A stretch of 64,000 bases of DNA from Ctenosaura bakeri (lineage: Eukaryota; Chordata; Lepidosauria; Squamata; Iguanidae). The DNA is taken from positions 558,001-622,000 of the forward strand of contig CAOLHI010001312.1 in NCBI GenBank assembly GCA_948474755.1. The letters run 5' to 3'. Positions 1 to 12,869 of the stretch are shown here, piece by piece; position 1 is the first letter of the stretch, and each line of letters opens with the position of its first letter. A program made the position numbers and the translations under genes. The notes under the pieces are model-generated. The model worked only from the letters and a program-made list of their open reading frames with translations. It did no database searches and had not been told where the DNA came from.

Positions 1-3000
1 TTTGTGTTTGAAAAATCCAGCATATTTTTAATATAGGCTCTGTGAAGTAGTGTGGGTTCTTCAGATAAGGTTCATTGTCTGGATATTTTTTTTTTTATGT
101 TTTTAGGGTTCTGGACAGTGAGGGTTCCTAATGCTGCCCTGTTCAGAATTGCCATGGCAGAAGAAAAAAAATAATGGTCTCCCTCGACAGTTGATTTTTC
201 TTGGTACTGAGACTGATACCATGAAGTGGCATTGTAGGTTCCTGAAGGGTAGGCTTGAAGACTGAAGAGCTAATATGTATGTGTTTTTGTGTAGCTTTGC
301 AAAACAATGCTTCACAGACTGTAGGAGCTTGGAGGGCATCCCAGTCCTGCCTGTTGAGGGGTAGCCCCTGGACAAACATTCCTCTGCTAATTTTTGATTA
401 GAATCCAGAACATTTATAAACTTTACCATGGGCTTCAGGTTACTAGTTGTGATTCAGTTATGGTGGGATTTTAGAAGTATGGTGTGAAATTCATCACTGC
501 AATGCTGTTTCCTTTTGACATATGAAGATTAAGATCAGGGAGATAGACAGGTCATATTTGATGCAGCTATTACCTTGGTTTGGGGTGTGCATCAGCGAGG
601 TGGTGTGTTGACAAAGGAGTAGGTGGCTGCAGTGCAATGTAGCATTGATCACCTCACATTCCTAGAGTCCTCTGCTATCATCATCACTATCTGTTTGGGT
701 TGGTAAGTTTGAAAACAGTTTGGCCACCATGCACATCTTTAACTCATGCTGCAATTTCTGTGGGCCATGAGACTGGTTAGGGCTGGTTAGGGAGTTTGAT
801 GTATAGCACTGTTTTTAGACTCTGTCCTATAGAAAGAGAAAACAATGGTGCTGCAGAAGCTCTCTGCTATAAACAGCTAGATCAATTCTGACATCTGTTC
901 CAGAAGTTCTGTGTTATTCTGTAGAGCAGGTGACTCATTCTTCAGTTTATCAAAAACAAATTGGCTGTGATTTCATTTTTTCATGAGTCTCTGATACAAT
1001 TGATACAGGCTGAATGCTGATTTGGGTATATAGTTAAATGTAAGTAATTTGTTTATAAAGCATAAAATATAAAGCAGAAATCTCTATGTACTGTGGAATA
1101 GGAGTATGTGTCACTGAGTGTGAAGTTCTGGCCATAAAGCCAACCTAATTATCAACAATGATAAACTAGTGAGAGAACAACAAATCATCTTATAATGAGC
1201 CCAAGGTAGGTTTTGTGTTAAGGTTTATGGCTGAGACAATCAGTTGACTGATGTAATCTGAAAGTAGCCAATAGACAAATATACCTAGTCTGTTATACCA
1301 TATCTAAGATCTTTGTTCTGATTGGAGAAAAGAAATGGTTATAATAATTGCATAGAGTGATTATATCTTATCTGATTCAATTGGACCTGTCAGCTGAGTA
1401 AGCGGGGAAGGGTATAAAACAGGAAGAGAAGAAATAGATGCAACACTGACTGACTGTCACTCTTTGTCATAAATAAGGCTGCTGCACAGCCTTAAAGGAT
1501 ATGCTGTTCCTAACTAATAACTGTCCAGACCATGCTGATAAAGACAGACCAGGTTGGTGAGAAAGGGTGCCCAAGTATATTGACCTCATAGATGCCTGTA
1601 GATATATCAGTTAGGACATTCCATTAGTGTTTAGGATAGCAATGGAGAAGACTGCTAAAGAAATACAGATGAGATAAATGCACAATCCTTATGAAAGGGT
1701 AATACCTTACCTGTCATATACTGTAATATAATGAAGGTATGTTGACTCACATGCAGTGTAATGTAATGAAAGTAAAGCTTAGACAGTGAAATGTTTTAAG
1801 TTTTTCTCAAGGGAGAGTGTATGTGCTTTTATGTCTATAACTGCATAATACATAGCCTGAAGTACTAAAAGAGCCTATTCATTCTCCCATATAAATGTCC
1901 TGAGATTCCAGTACTTAAGAATGTTTAATTGGATTGTTAATGCCTGATGTGTACTCTGTCTGTTTGGATTACCTTGTTGGCTACACATTGAAATTCCAGG
2001 GATGTGTGGGAATAAAAGGTCTGTAACTTATGGTGGACATTGTAGACAGCTATGGAGTGAAGGGGAAATGTCCAAAAATGTCCCAAAGCCCAGCTTTCTT
2101 CATATATAATTGTAAATAGCTTAAAATGCCACTAGTTCCAGGGTCTGGTCCTTAATTTCCCAGGTGGGCAAGCAATGAGTGTGTGTGTATGGTGTGTGGA
2201 GAAGTCGTTCTTTTGCTCTGTTCTGAATTTCACACTTTCCATACTTCATTGGATGGTTATGGTATTATAAGTCAGGGAAAGTACTCTCTTTCTATCCATC
2301 TTCTCCACACTATGTGTAATTCCATAAAGTTCTGTCATTATCCCTCTGACCTGTTCTTTTTCTAAATGAAAATCCCAATTGTCATAATGTCTCCTTGTAG
2401 ACCAATGGCTTTAATTCCCTGATCATTTTGACTGCTTCTTTATTTGATTATGAACCACTCTAAAAATTCTCAGTTGGAAGTTGAGTACCCAAATTGTTGT
2501 AAATAAATATTATGAATAATTTGTTAAGATATTTGGGAGAATTAGAGGAGTGCATTTAGAACTGCCAAATACAATATCAACCCCATGCATTCATTTTACA
2601 TGGCATATTATCTACACAGAGCTACAATCTTCATTCATGGTTTGTATGGATGTTGAACTTGAGCCACGCTTTCTGTGCTTGGATACACAAATCACACAAA
2701 ATCCCTCAGAAGTTCTTACACTAATTCAAGGGGTAATGGGAAGCAGACATTCTAGATAAACACAGCAAGGAATAAGATAGCCCAGTATATGTTTCCTAAT
2801 TTTAGAAATCCCTGTGTAGTGGAAGAACAATAATGAAGGTCAATGCTCTTTCATCAGAAGTTATGTTACTGAAATGGCCCAAGAGCATAAGAAAGACAAT
2901 TTTATTGGCTCTGTGTCTGCTTGGCTTAAGAAGAACACTTTGTGAAGATACAGCCAGTAAATGCTGTGACCATACATAACACCTTAGGGCTGATAAAGAT

Positions 3001-3290
3001 ATCTGGGAAATACATTATTGTTTCATGGGAAAAAATGTTGAGAAACATCAATAGTTGTGGTGGTTTAGGGTTATCAACTTTTATAGCTGTAAAAGGGCAA
3101 GGAAAAAAATTGAATCTCTTTCTTCCCCTTGAATTGGCCTTGCTTGAAGTAATATGCTTTTGATATACTTTTCATGCTTAATTCAAAAAGTCAGATCTTG
3201 GTTTATACCATTGTAATGTATATACATAACCCACAGTTCAGCTTGTATTCTGAGCATATTACATTACGTCTAGTTTTCAGTGATCTTCAC
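1..3290. other. non-coding stretch, nothing recognised
   Basis: Only short chance open frames with no family resemblance occur here, on either strand. I see no recognisable LINE, SINE or DNA-element ends and no tandem array. AT-rich single-copy-looking DNA. Confidence 0.5.
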
Positions 3291-3299
3291 AGTTTTCAC

Positions 3300-3425
3300 T
3301 GCTGTCACTTTATCTCTAACTGGGGCAGAGCAATTCAGGTGGAGTGTCTTGCCCAAGGCCATCTACTAGGTGGTGAACTCAGGTCTTCCAGAGTCACAGT
3401 TATCATCTGAAGTGGTGCTGTACTG
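3300..3425 (-). repeat. possible old SINE/MIR-like relic
   Basis: On the plus strand this reads like the antisense of a SINE body: a 'cttgcccaaggcca' block followed by a 'ggtggtgaactcaggtcttcc' type stretch, the usual layout of the promoter-proximal half of tRNA-derived SINEs read backwards. No box B is preserved and no ends or target duplication can be placed. Confidence 0.3.
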
Positions 3426-3429
3426 AATT

Positions 3430-4155
3430 GACAAGGAATGTTTCTCAATCATTTCTCCCACTTTGAAATTGGCTGATTTATTTCAGGTATATTTCAGAAA
3501 GTTTAGAGTGCAGCATGACAGCAATTGCACACAGAAATGAAGAGGTAGGACACAGAAGGTTGTATAAATCAGGACTACAACATTACTGAATTAAACAAAA
3601 TTGTTGAATTGACAGCAAACCAACATTGACATCCTGTACTTTAGTCCCAGTTAGAATAGATCAGTTCAATCAGTTTTTAATGGTGAATCAAAATGTAGGT
3701 AAATTCTATGGATGCATTGGGTTTACTCTAGTCATCAGCAATAAGGATTTAGGTCAAGATCTGCAACTGTAAAAATAATATAAGTGTTGGTGCTCAACCT
3801 TTATGGGCAAGCATGACCTAGCCATAGGGTAGAGACAGCCAAACTGCCACCCCACTTTCACCCCATACATTCAAGTGTTGCAAGATGGCCTTTCTGGGCC
3901 ACTTTAGACCCAAGATTCCAAGAGTGTGATCCTCCCAGGCCTTGAAGAGGGGTACTTTCTACATTCCAAATCCTAGACAGCAGGTTCCGGGAGCCTTCTT
4001 TTCTCCTTAAAGATACTTCTGGGTGTTCACTAGTAATTCACTCAGGCTTTTCATGCCTTCACTGCCTGCCCTAGTGTGACCAGGCTACCTTATAAATTAT
4101 TACCTTCTGAACAGTGAATTTGACCACCTGGTGGATGGCAGGGAGTACTTTACAA
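3430..4155. other. non-coding stretch, nothing recognised
   Basis: No open frame of note and no repeat that I can assign. Slightly richer in C than the surroundings around 3830-4000. Confidence 0.4.
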
Positions 4156-4159
4156 CGGG

Positions 4160-4520
4160 TTGATTGTATCTATGTATCACTTCCCGCCCCCCAAGCCCCC
4201 CAAGGGCAATGTGCAACAGGAAAAACAATTGAAGCAATACAGAGACAAAAACTTTTAAATCAAATTAATATATCCTTTAAGAATTATTAAAAACAACCTA
4301 AACTGTTACAACAGAGTGGTTTCAAACATCAATAGCCATGCAGAACCACTTCATTTTAATTGCCTGCTGGAAGCTTAAAACAGGTGGCAGGCCTAATTTT
4401 CCTTATCAGGGAGTTCCACAGTTGTGTTGCTGATACAGAGAAAGCCATCTCATGTTTTCATGTCAAACTAGCCTCATGAGGTACTGGGGCACTCACAGGA
4501 GAACAAAATGACAGAAATCC
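4160..4520 (-). mobile_element. L2-like LINE 3' end (antisense)
   Basis: Read on the minus strand, the segment from about 4505 down to 4165 resembles the 3' region of the L2-like copy at 35150-35610. The 'gggagttcc' block (about 4410) followed by 'gagaaagcc' is the reverse complement of the 'ggaactccct' block there. The end near 4165-4200 (minus strand 'ggggggcgggaagtgatac') matches the conserved GGGATATAAA-type L2 tail. Diverged and 5' truncated; no coding capacity remains. Confidence 0.5.
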
Positions 4521-4529
4521 AACCCTATT

Positions 4530-7330
4530 GTGACAGCAATTTGGGCATTAATTCCTAGCATAGGGTGGGATGCTAGTTGATGAAAAAATAACAACAATGT
4601 GGAGGCAACACAGACTTCTAAAGAGGCTTACAGTGTCACCTGGTGTCTTGTTGAGGTGGCATGAACATCAGTTGTTCCTTTCCTTCTTGTGAACCACTCC
4701 AAAGTGCATCTCTCCACGAGTTACTACACAGTGTGTGAACTAAGTGTCTTTGTCAGAGAAGAAAGTTTTAAAGTAGGCTCTATATCTTTTTCTTTCTTCT
4801 CAGAAAAACCCTGGTCAGAGGTGCTTTTTTAATGAGAAATTCATCATGGCTGCTGCTGTAAATAAGGTGATGTCCTTTGCTGTTGACTGTGGCCAGCCAT
4901 TGTAGTGGATTGCAGCTGAATATCTATAAAAAAGATACACACGTTTCTACAATAAGGGAATTCTTCTTACAGTAGCTCATTTTTGTTGTTGTGAAGTATT
5001 AAATGTCAAAGTCTACCAAAGAAGGGAAGTGATTGAAGCAGGCTACTTCAGAAAACCACTTTCTGCATCCCTACTGAAATCACTATTGTTATGGAATCCA
5101 GATCTTTTCCAGACAGGTTTTTTAGCTTTTTTAGTGTTCCTCAGAACAGTCAGTTCTGGGTACCTCTGTCTCTGCTTTTGCCAAAGTGGAAACCAACAAC
5201 AGCTCTCTTTCCCCAACAAGTGAACCCACAGAACTGAGTTGAGTTTCAGTGAATCCCATCAACAGCTTCAGGATGGATCTAATGGGGATCCTGGAAAGTT
5301 ATCTTTCAAACCCTGTTCTGTCTTCTAGAGATATCTACACATTGTAGCTTCCACATTTTTAACTCACTTTCTTCATTATGTACTTGTGTGAGTGTTGAGA
5401 AAGATTTGTTCTATAGTTTTAACCAATTTTTGGATTGGATGACTAGCCATATACAGTAGACTTTATCAAGTGAATTCACAGAAAGAATCACAGTCAGGTT
5501 TACTTTTTAGTTCCCCATGGTTATGTTCCAACCTGGTGTCCATTCAGGTCACCAAAACATTCTGGAGACTTCTATTGATACATAATTTAATCTGGAGTGC
5601 TAGACCACATGCTTGCTATCAGTTCTCCTGAAGAAGAAAGAAGTAGTGTAGGACACTGGATAATGTTCTACAAACTGGATGAGTTTGGTGATGTTGACAG
5701 GCCCATCATCTCACTCTGACCTTTCACCAAAGTGACTTTGCACTAAGATTGTCCTTTGAGCTTTCTTCTTTCATAAGAATAACACAATACAGAAGTGCTT
5801 CAATCTCTCCATGTCATTCCTCCCCAAGCTTTCATTCTCCCAGACATCATTGCAGTTCCCCAAAACCCTAACCACAACCATGCCACCCACAATGGTCTAG
5901 TTTTCCCCATTGATTTGCCCTCAGTTTGAGCACTGGATGTGCTTGCCAGCACTATTTTCCTGCATATTTAAACCAGGTGTATGGGTTTATGCTTCACTCG
6001 TTTGGTTGCTGACATTTTTTAGCCTATACAGATTGCTTTGTTGTGCATGAGCCTGTTACTCTTTATCACAACTCATATTAGTGTGCACATTTTTCCCAAA
6101 CAAGCTATTCCTCAAACAATGATCACTGTGTTTATTTTTAATTCTTGTGAATTAAATAAAACTGTCCTGAGAATTATAACTGATCTGATTGGGACAAATC
6201 TGCTAAGATGTGCTGCTGAAAAGTTTAAAGATCTCTTATGTGTGTTTATTTCAGAATGTGTGTATGTCTACCCAGTTTTCCAGAGAGAGGCCAGTTTGTA
6301 ACAGAAGAAATACATAAAAAGGAATAAATATTGCATTTCATCATATTACATTACATTACATTCTATTTTACTATATAGATGGGCAAAAGACAGCTACACA
6401 AACGAGCTATCCAAGACTGTATTTGAGAACTGACAAAAGACTAATTATTTTGCTAATGTTGTGTGACTTCTCTTCTCAAAGGCTAGTTTTACCATGAAAT
6501 TGTCCATATAGTGGAAATGCTGCATTCTTTCTCAATAATTAGAGAGAGGTTATTGAAACATCAGTTCAAGGTTGTGAAATGACCAAAGAAAAATGTCTGA
6601 AGGCAAATATCAGTTGTAAGAGTGTAATATACAAATTATTTCTTTGGCTGATTCTTGATAGGATCTCTAGAATGCTTCATCCTACTTTGGCAAATGAGAC
6701 AATATTAAAAGAAATCAGTGCAAGATGGTGAATTGCAAACTGGAAAAGTGAAATAATTTGGTTTGCTGCATGAACTAGTAACAGCAATGTTTGGGTTGAC
6801 TCTATGTTTACAATCAGACAACCTGTATTTTTGCACTTGCAGAAAGGGAAGAAGCAATAGTTTTGTGTAGAGGAAAGAGTTGTGAAATATATTGTGTGAA
6901 AATTGTGGAAACAATGATCATAACTGAAACCACAATCAAATAACCTCTTATTCTTACTTTGGAAGTAAGATCTCTCAGTGAAACTGGAGAATCCTTAAGA
7001 TTCTATTTCACTGGGCATGAGATGGCCACTGTCACCTAGAATTTTGCCAGTGGTAAGCTGTACAGCTTCAATAGTGGGAGGTAAACTTGATCTTTGAATT
7101 TTTTCTGGCAACTAAATTAGAATACATCCCACCTCAGAGCCACAGTTGAACTGCCAGTCAAACTCAAAACTTATTTTTTGTGTTAAGAGTATATCGACTA
7201 GATGAAGAAGTGATGGGTTCTTCTGCTTTAGCTCGCACAAAAATGGGTGAGAATTTATTTTTTTAAATAAGATTTTTCCAGAATCTGTAAATCTCTTCAT
7301 TAATCAGCTCTAAACAGCCTGGGTATTTCT
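4530..7330. other. non-coding stretch, nothing recognised
   Basis: Only short chance open frames. A small 'attacattacattaca' run sits near 6344-6362 and a run of C lies near 7336. Positions 7239-7305 resemble 8020-8090 (see findings). No host exon or transposon end is recognised. Confidence 0.45.
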
Positions 7331-7334
7331 TTAA

Positions 7335-7830
7335 CCCCCCCCCCAAATTTAGATACATAAAAACCACTTAGGGGAATATAAACACAGACACACAAACAAA
7401 CAATGAACAAAACAACTATCCAAACTAAATAACATGAAAAACCACCTAACCTTTAAAAAAAGACTAAACTAAAACAGGGCCAGAAGGGCAAACACATGAC
7501 TTCCAGACCATCAGCTGATGGTTGTAAAATAAGATACTACATCTACTTCTTCAGTGTGTATAACAAATATATGTTTCTACATATTGGAAAAAGCTATTAA
7601 TTTTTAAAACCCAAAACTGAAGTTCTCCTCTAATGCTTAAATACACAGCAATCATATCCCAATCCTCCTTAAACTTAGTCACTGATTCTTCCTGAATCAA
7701 AATAGTTAATCTGTCCATTTATGCCAAACCATACAATTTCATCAACCAATCTTCTTGAGATGAAATAACTGAAGAGCATTTGGGTAGCCATAGTCATATA
7801 TGCAATAATTCTTCAAGCTACCAGTCTATT
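7335..7830 (-). mobile_element. old L1 3' relic (ORF2 C-terminus plus 3' UTR)
   Basis: Minus-strand translation of about 7600-7800 gives a broken peptide with KLYGLA, MDRLT and KFKEDWD-like stretches. This aligns with KLYELAEMDKLT and MFNREWE at the C-terminus of ORF2 in the full-length L1 of this window (about 12920-13040). An in-frame stop interrupts it. The remainder down to about 7335 would be the 3' UTR, ending in a G-rich run on the minus strand. Much older than the 12242-19790 copy. Confidence 0.5.
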
Positions 7831-7834
7831 TGAT

Positions 7835-9478
7835 TGTCCATCAGTTTAAACAGTCTGGCTTTGAATCCCTACTCTGTTATGTTTGTTGTGATGAATTAAG
7901 ATGGCTAAATATTTTCTTTTCCCGACAGGTTTGTCATTTCTTTTACATGTACATAGAAGGGAAATTCAACAGGATCCTATCCTTATCAGAAATAGCTATA
8001 TCTTTTGAATTTGGACCATGCAGATGGATGAGAATTTTTTTTAATTTTTCTTTGATAAGAGCTTTCCAAAATTTGAAAATTTCTTCATAAATCTAATTGA
8101 AAGAATGTGAATTCTTGAAAAGAAAACAAAAACTGAATGTGGGGAAAAAGCACAACTGGCAGATTTACCCATCCCTAATTATTACTGTGGGCTTTCACTC
8201 TTAACAAGAGAAACAAATTTATACACCTGACACATAGTTGTTCCTAGACTTGGCCATGCTTGGAGTAAGTTCATTGAAACCTGTGTGCTGTAAATTAACC
8301 ATGATTTATTTACCATATTGATTTCAATGAACCTACTCTTACCATAAGCAAGCTTGGATCAACTCTTAGGCACAAATCCTGTCTTCTAGTCCACACTAAA
8401 GTAAATCCATTGAATCAATTGTTGAATGTTGAGTCAACACATGCGTAAACCCCACTGTTTCAATGTCTCTACACAAGTCACAATTTACAAATAGGATTTT
8501 GTCTCAGTATCTTTAAGTATGGGAAGATTATTAGGTTAATTAGTATCTTCATGCCTGGATTATTGTGTTTCTTTTTCCATTGTGATAGTGACAGTGAATG
8601 TGGATTAAGAAATACCTTGAGTTATTACCCATTTGATATTGTCCAGTCCACATGAACTGTGGCTAATGATGGACAAAGGGTCTTGAACCATGTAAGGAAT
8701 TCACCGGTCTAGCATTCACAGTTACGTATCATAAGCCAGATTTCCCATGCTCAACAGTGTCATGGTATGATACACTCAGCATGTTCTCATTACATGCACA
8801 TGTATTGTACACACATACATATCTATCTATCTCCCATCCCTTAACCTTTCTATACAACTCACTTCCAGTGTAAAAGATTGAGAAAGGTGTCAAAGAAGAT
8901 GGCTGAAGGATGTCAAAGATGATGCTTACTGACCTGTGTTCTCTAGTGATTAATCACCTTAGCCTAGACAGGTTGACGAAGTCTGCAGCTCTGGTTAATG
9001 AGACAGCTTTACTAATCATCTTTCTAGATTACTGTCTCTTACCTTCAGTCTCAAGTCCTCTGAGAGTTCAGGGAAGGGAAAAAAGTGGATGCTACAAATG
9101 ATTGCCATTTTAGACTGTGATGGATCACTTCCACATGGGTCATAGAATGAAAGACTTGGAAAGACCCCAAGCAGGGCTTTGTTTTCTAAGCATTCCCTCC
9201 TCAGATACTTGTGTCTCTAAGTGTTCCCCATGTGCTCTAACAACCTGTCAGGACAATTCAATAGCAACTAAGTAGAGGTCTCTTGTATGAACCTAGACAG
9301 GCTCTGAGAACTTCAGGGAAGGCATTCCTCCACTCCTTCCATCCCCACAGACATGTTAGTAGGAATACAAGAGAGGGTATTCTTAATGCATGCTCCCAGT
9401 CTGTGGATCTCCCTTCTAAGCGATCTCTTTCTCTCCATCTCCATCCAAATACACTGTTGTTGTTGTCATAATTATCAT
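7835..9478. other. non-coding stretch, nothing recognised
   Basis: No gene or assignable repeat. A short (TATC) run lies near 8820-8832. Short open frames at 8910-9101 and 9283-9595 resemble no protein family I know. Confidence 0.4.
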
Positions 9479-9479
9479 T

Positions 9480-9745
9480 CGAATGGGCAGCTAACTGGGT
9501 GTTGTGGAGAAGCTTTTAATACATTGTACTTTTTGTTTTATTTATTTTTTTACCATTTATGTACTTTTAATTTTTTTAACTCAATAATGTTTTAACACTA
9601 TACTCCGTTTATTTCTCTTTTGGCATTTAATTTTCTGTTCTGTTTTCATCTCTAGTTGCATATATGTGTGTGTGTGTGTATTTGTTTTTAATCTTGTTGT
9701 AAGCCGCCTTGAAGAAAAAAGAATATAAGTTAAAAGAAGGAAGGA
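9480..9745 (+). mobile_element. L2-like LINE 3' tail
   Basis: The end of the segment, 'gtaagccgccttgaagaaaa' then 'gaatataagtt' (about 9700-9732), is the typical 3' terminus of vertebrate L2-type elements (GCCGCC...GGATATAAAT). It is preceded by the T-rich 3' UTR, which contains a short (TG)n at about 9665-9680. A GAAG-rich tail follows. Strongly 5' truncated, with no coding remnant. Confidence 0.5.
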
Positions 9746-9749
9746 AGTA

Positions 9750-10315
9750 AAGAGGGGGTCTCCATCTTACCAGCAGGTTTCTTATTATCACTTTCCCAGT
9801 TGCCTGCCACAAAAGATGATCTCATAAGCTGGTGGAGAACTGGAGGAAAAAGTCAAAAGCAAAGGTGGCTGGTAATGAAATTTTGGTGGCATTGGACAGT
9901 TCTGCAGAATGGCATCTCACTTGCAGTCCATTCACACAGTTATAGCACTATGGTGGTTCTTTAATTGTTCTGACAGTATCTTATGGCATCCTACAATATG
10001 CTTTTTAGAGAAAGGTATTCTCAGCCTGAGAGCTCTCCTGTCTCACCCTCTAGTGAAGCAGCTCCCAGAAGAACAAATAGAGAAGCAGAGGTGCCTGGCT
10101 GGGAGTTGTCACAAGGCCCTTTGGTAGATACTCCATGCTATCACTTGCAGCATTTAATCATTTTATTTATAAATCACCTTCACTCTATAAAAAAAGAATT
10201 ATACAACATTAAGCCACAGTTTCAAATTCATTCCTACAATGTATTATAATTTTCATAACCATTTAAAAGTTCAGTATTTTAATCATTTTAATTCTACGTA
10301 TAGTTCACAAAAACC
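9750..10315. other. non-coding stretch, nothing recognised
   Basis: No gene or assignable repeat. Overlapping open frames at 9909-10249 have no family features and are judged to be chance. Confidence 0.4.
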
Positions 10316-10317
10316 AA

Positions 10318-10745
10318 ATGCACAAGTATCGGATGGGGACACTTGGCTCACTAGTACTACATGTGAAAAGGACCTTGGGACTATTGTGAGTCATAAGTTG
10401 AGCAAGAGCCAGCAGAAGAAGGAAAATGCTATTTCAGCCTGCATGAATAGAGCCATAGTTTCCAAGTCAAGGGAAGCAATAGTTCCTCTATAGTCTGCAC
10501 TGGTCAGGCTTCATCTTTAGTACTGTTTTTAGTTCTGGGCACCCAATTTTAAGAAGAATATAGACAAGTTGAAGTAGGTTCAGAGAAGAACAAGGATGAT
10601 AAAAGGTGTGGAGAACAAAAGATATGAGAAAAGGTTAAAGAAATTGGGCATTTCAGCTTGGGGAAAAGAAGACTGAGAGGTGACATGATTACACCTTTTT
10701 AAATCCTTCAAGGGCTGTCACAGAGAGGAAAGTGCAGGCTGTTGT
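10318..10745 (+). pseudogene. CR1 LINE ORF2 C-terminal fragment, decayed
   Basis: Sense-strand translation gives the well known region of CR1-type ORF2 just after the reverse transcriptase core: EKDLG, a HKLS block, SREAIVPL, SAL-R, FWAP and KKNID-like stretches, then RMIKG and LGI-W. CR1 ORF2 encodes an endonuclease plus reverse transcriptase. Only about 140 codons of the C-terminal part remain. In-frame stops (the first just after SREAIVPL, about 10491-10493) and frame drift show it is dead. The canonical CATAGAAT tail is not reached before about 10745, so the copy is also 3' truncated or very diverged there. Confidence 0.7.
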
Positions 10746-10749
10746 TTTT

Positions 10750-11798
10750 TGAATTTGTGAAACCATTTTTAGTAATTTCAATTTTTTAAAGTAATGTGTA
10801 ATTAATACATTAATGATTAATGCCACCAAATTAATTTACTAGCATTCACCAAAGCAAAGCTAAACCCAATTGTTAGTCTTAGCTACAGCAGAACTGCTGA
10901 ATCAAGTGTTGAACAGTAAGTAAAGTAATTGCCATTAATTGGGCAGATCTACCATAGTTAGTATGAACAGTAGAGCTAGCATTTAATGTCGACAAGTTAA
11001 TATTTGAATTAACACCAACACATTAACTTTAACACTATTATTTTCCAGCTTTGCTCTGAACACACTAACACACACACACACAAATACTAACATCTCAAGA
11101 AGAGTTGAACGTGCCACACATCTTTAAGATCCTGCAGAGATACCCCATCTTTATATATTGTAATGCACTGGATTTCCTTGTTAAAGGTTTTTATGCAAAG
11201 GGATGACAATCAGTCCATGAAATTTTGAAGCAGCTATTTTTTTGCATCACTATGAAGTTAAATTAGAGTACCTTTGATCTCCCTGATTTTGCTTCAGTGT
11301 TCCTAATGACCACAGATTATTTACATAACTTTAAAAGTGGATGATGAAGACATTGAAATAGTCTATACCATGGCTAGTCATAAATTAAAATGGAAACTGT
11401 AGTCAATAAATCAAACTAGAACTTGTAAGGGCAGCTATGAAGGAGTTGGATAAGGTCCTGAAACACTAAGATATATCATTGCATATCAAAGTCAGGATGC
11501 CATTATATTTCTGATTTCTCAGTGTGGTTGTAAAAGCTTGATAATGAAGAAAACTGACAGGAATAGAATCAATTTATTTGAAATGTGGTGTTGGATGGGA
11601 GTTCTAAACTGCTGAGAAGACAAACAAGTGGCTTTTAGAGCAAATCAAGCCTGAACGCTCCCTAGAAGCCAACATGAGTGAACAGAAGCTATTGTAATTT
11701 GGCCATATCATGAGATGGCATGGCTATATTAGAAAACATGATAATGTTTGGTAAAATGGGAAGCTGTAGGGGAAAAAAGTGAATGGTAACTGATGTCC
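10750..11798. other. non-coding stretch, nothing recognised
   Basis: AT-rich with a short (AC)n at about 11068-11084. No gene or assignable repeat. Confidence 0.4.
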
Positions 11799-11800
11799 AA

Positions 11801-12002
11801 GGCCATTTCTGCCCTACACTGTTAAAGTGTTGTTATCCCACTTTCAACATCCTGTGGAATTCTGGGGTTTGTAGTTTACTGATGCCAAAGAGCTCTCTGG
11901 CTGAGAATACTAAATGCTCCTCCCCAAATTGACAATCCCAGGATTCCAATGGGTGTTGAAAGTGGAATAATAGCACTATCACAGTGTAGTGTGGAAATGG
12001 CC
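11801..12002. mobile_element. near-palindromic MITE, long form (family A)
   Basis: Begins GGCCATTTCTG and ends AAATGGCC. The first and last 80 or so bases are inverted copies of each other (CACTTTCAACATCC on one side, TGTTGAAAGTGGAATAAT on the other). About 202 bp, with an interior containing a 'gagctctctggctgagaa' stretch found also at 33748-33947. No coding capacity. Flanking target duplication is not clear in this copy. Confidence 0.75.
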
Positions 12003-12030
12003 TGGGTGTCTTGAAGGTCTTTCATAAATT

Positions 12031-12241
12031 ATAGAATCATAGAATCATAGAAATCTAGAGTTGGAAGAGACCACAGGGGCCATCCAGTCCAACCCCCTGC
12101 CATGCAGGAACACCCTCAAATCAATCCCGACAGATGACCATCAAGCCTCTGCTTAAAAACCTCCAAGGAAGGAGACTCCACTACACTCCGAGGCAGCATA
12201 TTCCACTGCTGGACAGCCCTGACTGTCAGGAAGTTCTTCCT
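12031..12241 (-). mobile_element. CR1 LINE 3' end, first half of a split copy
   Basis: Starts with the inverted CR1 tail (ATAGAATCATAGAATCATAG) and continues 'ttggaagagacc', the antisense of the conserved CR1 3' UTR. The copy breaks off at 12241, where the L1 begins, and resumes at 19791. Compare the uninterrupted copy at 30031-30592, where the same sequence runs through. Confidence 0.85.
12227..12241. repeat. L1 target-site duplication, left copy
   Basis: CAGGAAGTTCTTCCT here is identical to 19791-19805. It is ordinary CR1 sequence duplicated by insertion of the L1 between the two copies. Confidence 0.85.
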
Positions 12242-12869
12242 TATTCTCAATACTTTCAAAACAAAACATACATACTTACAATACAAAGCAATACAACATA
12301 CAACCAAAATACATGTACACCTAAATACAACAACAGTAAACAAACAACAAACAAACAAAAAGGAAAAAAAAGAATAATAATAATAAAATACATACCCATT
12401 CTTAATACTTCCATTTCCATCCTTCTACACTTAACCCATTCTTCATACATCCCGCACACCTAGACTTCTTTTTATCTGTCCATTGGGCGCAACTTTCCTC
12501 TTCTTGTCCTCAGCTTACCTTCCTGCTTATTTTTACAATTACTGCTTTTTCTGCATTCTACTCTATTTTACTTCCTCTTCTAAATATATCTTATCCTTAA
12601 ATTACAACTCTTACTATATAATCACATTAGTCACATTATACTTACTTATACTTACTTTTCTACCATTTTATCTAATTCACATCTATAATCCTTATCTTAG
12701 ATATTATCATCAATCTTCTCATTTAATTCCTCTTATTTAATATTCCAAATTCTATATATGTGTATAAGTATACATATATATATATATATATACATTTATT
12801 ATACATTTATTACATTTATTATTTCTCTTTCAGGACCTTTACATCATAATTCTTTCTTTCTTCAATCTA
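12242..12869 (-). other. L1 3' UTR
   Basis: About 630 bp between the ORF2 stop and the 3' target duplication. Contains a (TA)n run at about 12775-12792, ATTT-rich short repeats just after it, and a T-rich stretch on the sense strand (12355-12390). No open frame of note on the sense strand. Open frames on the opposite strand here (12134-12949) are by-products of AT richness. Confidence 0.75.
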
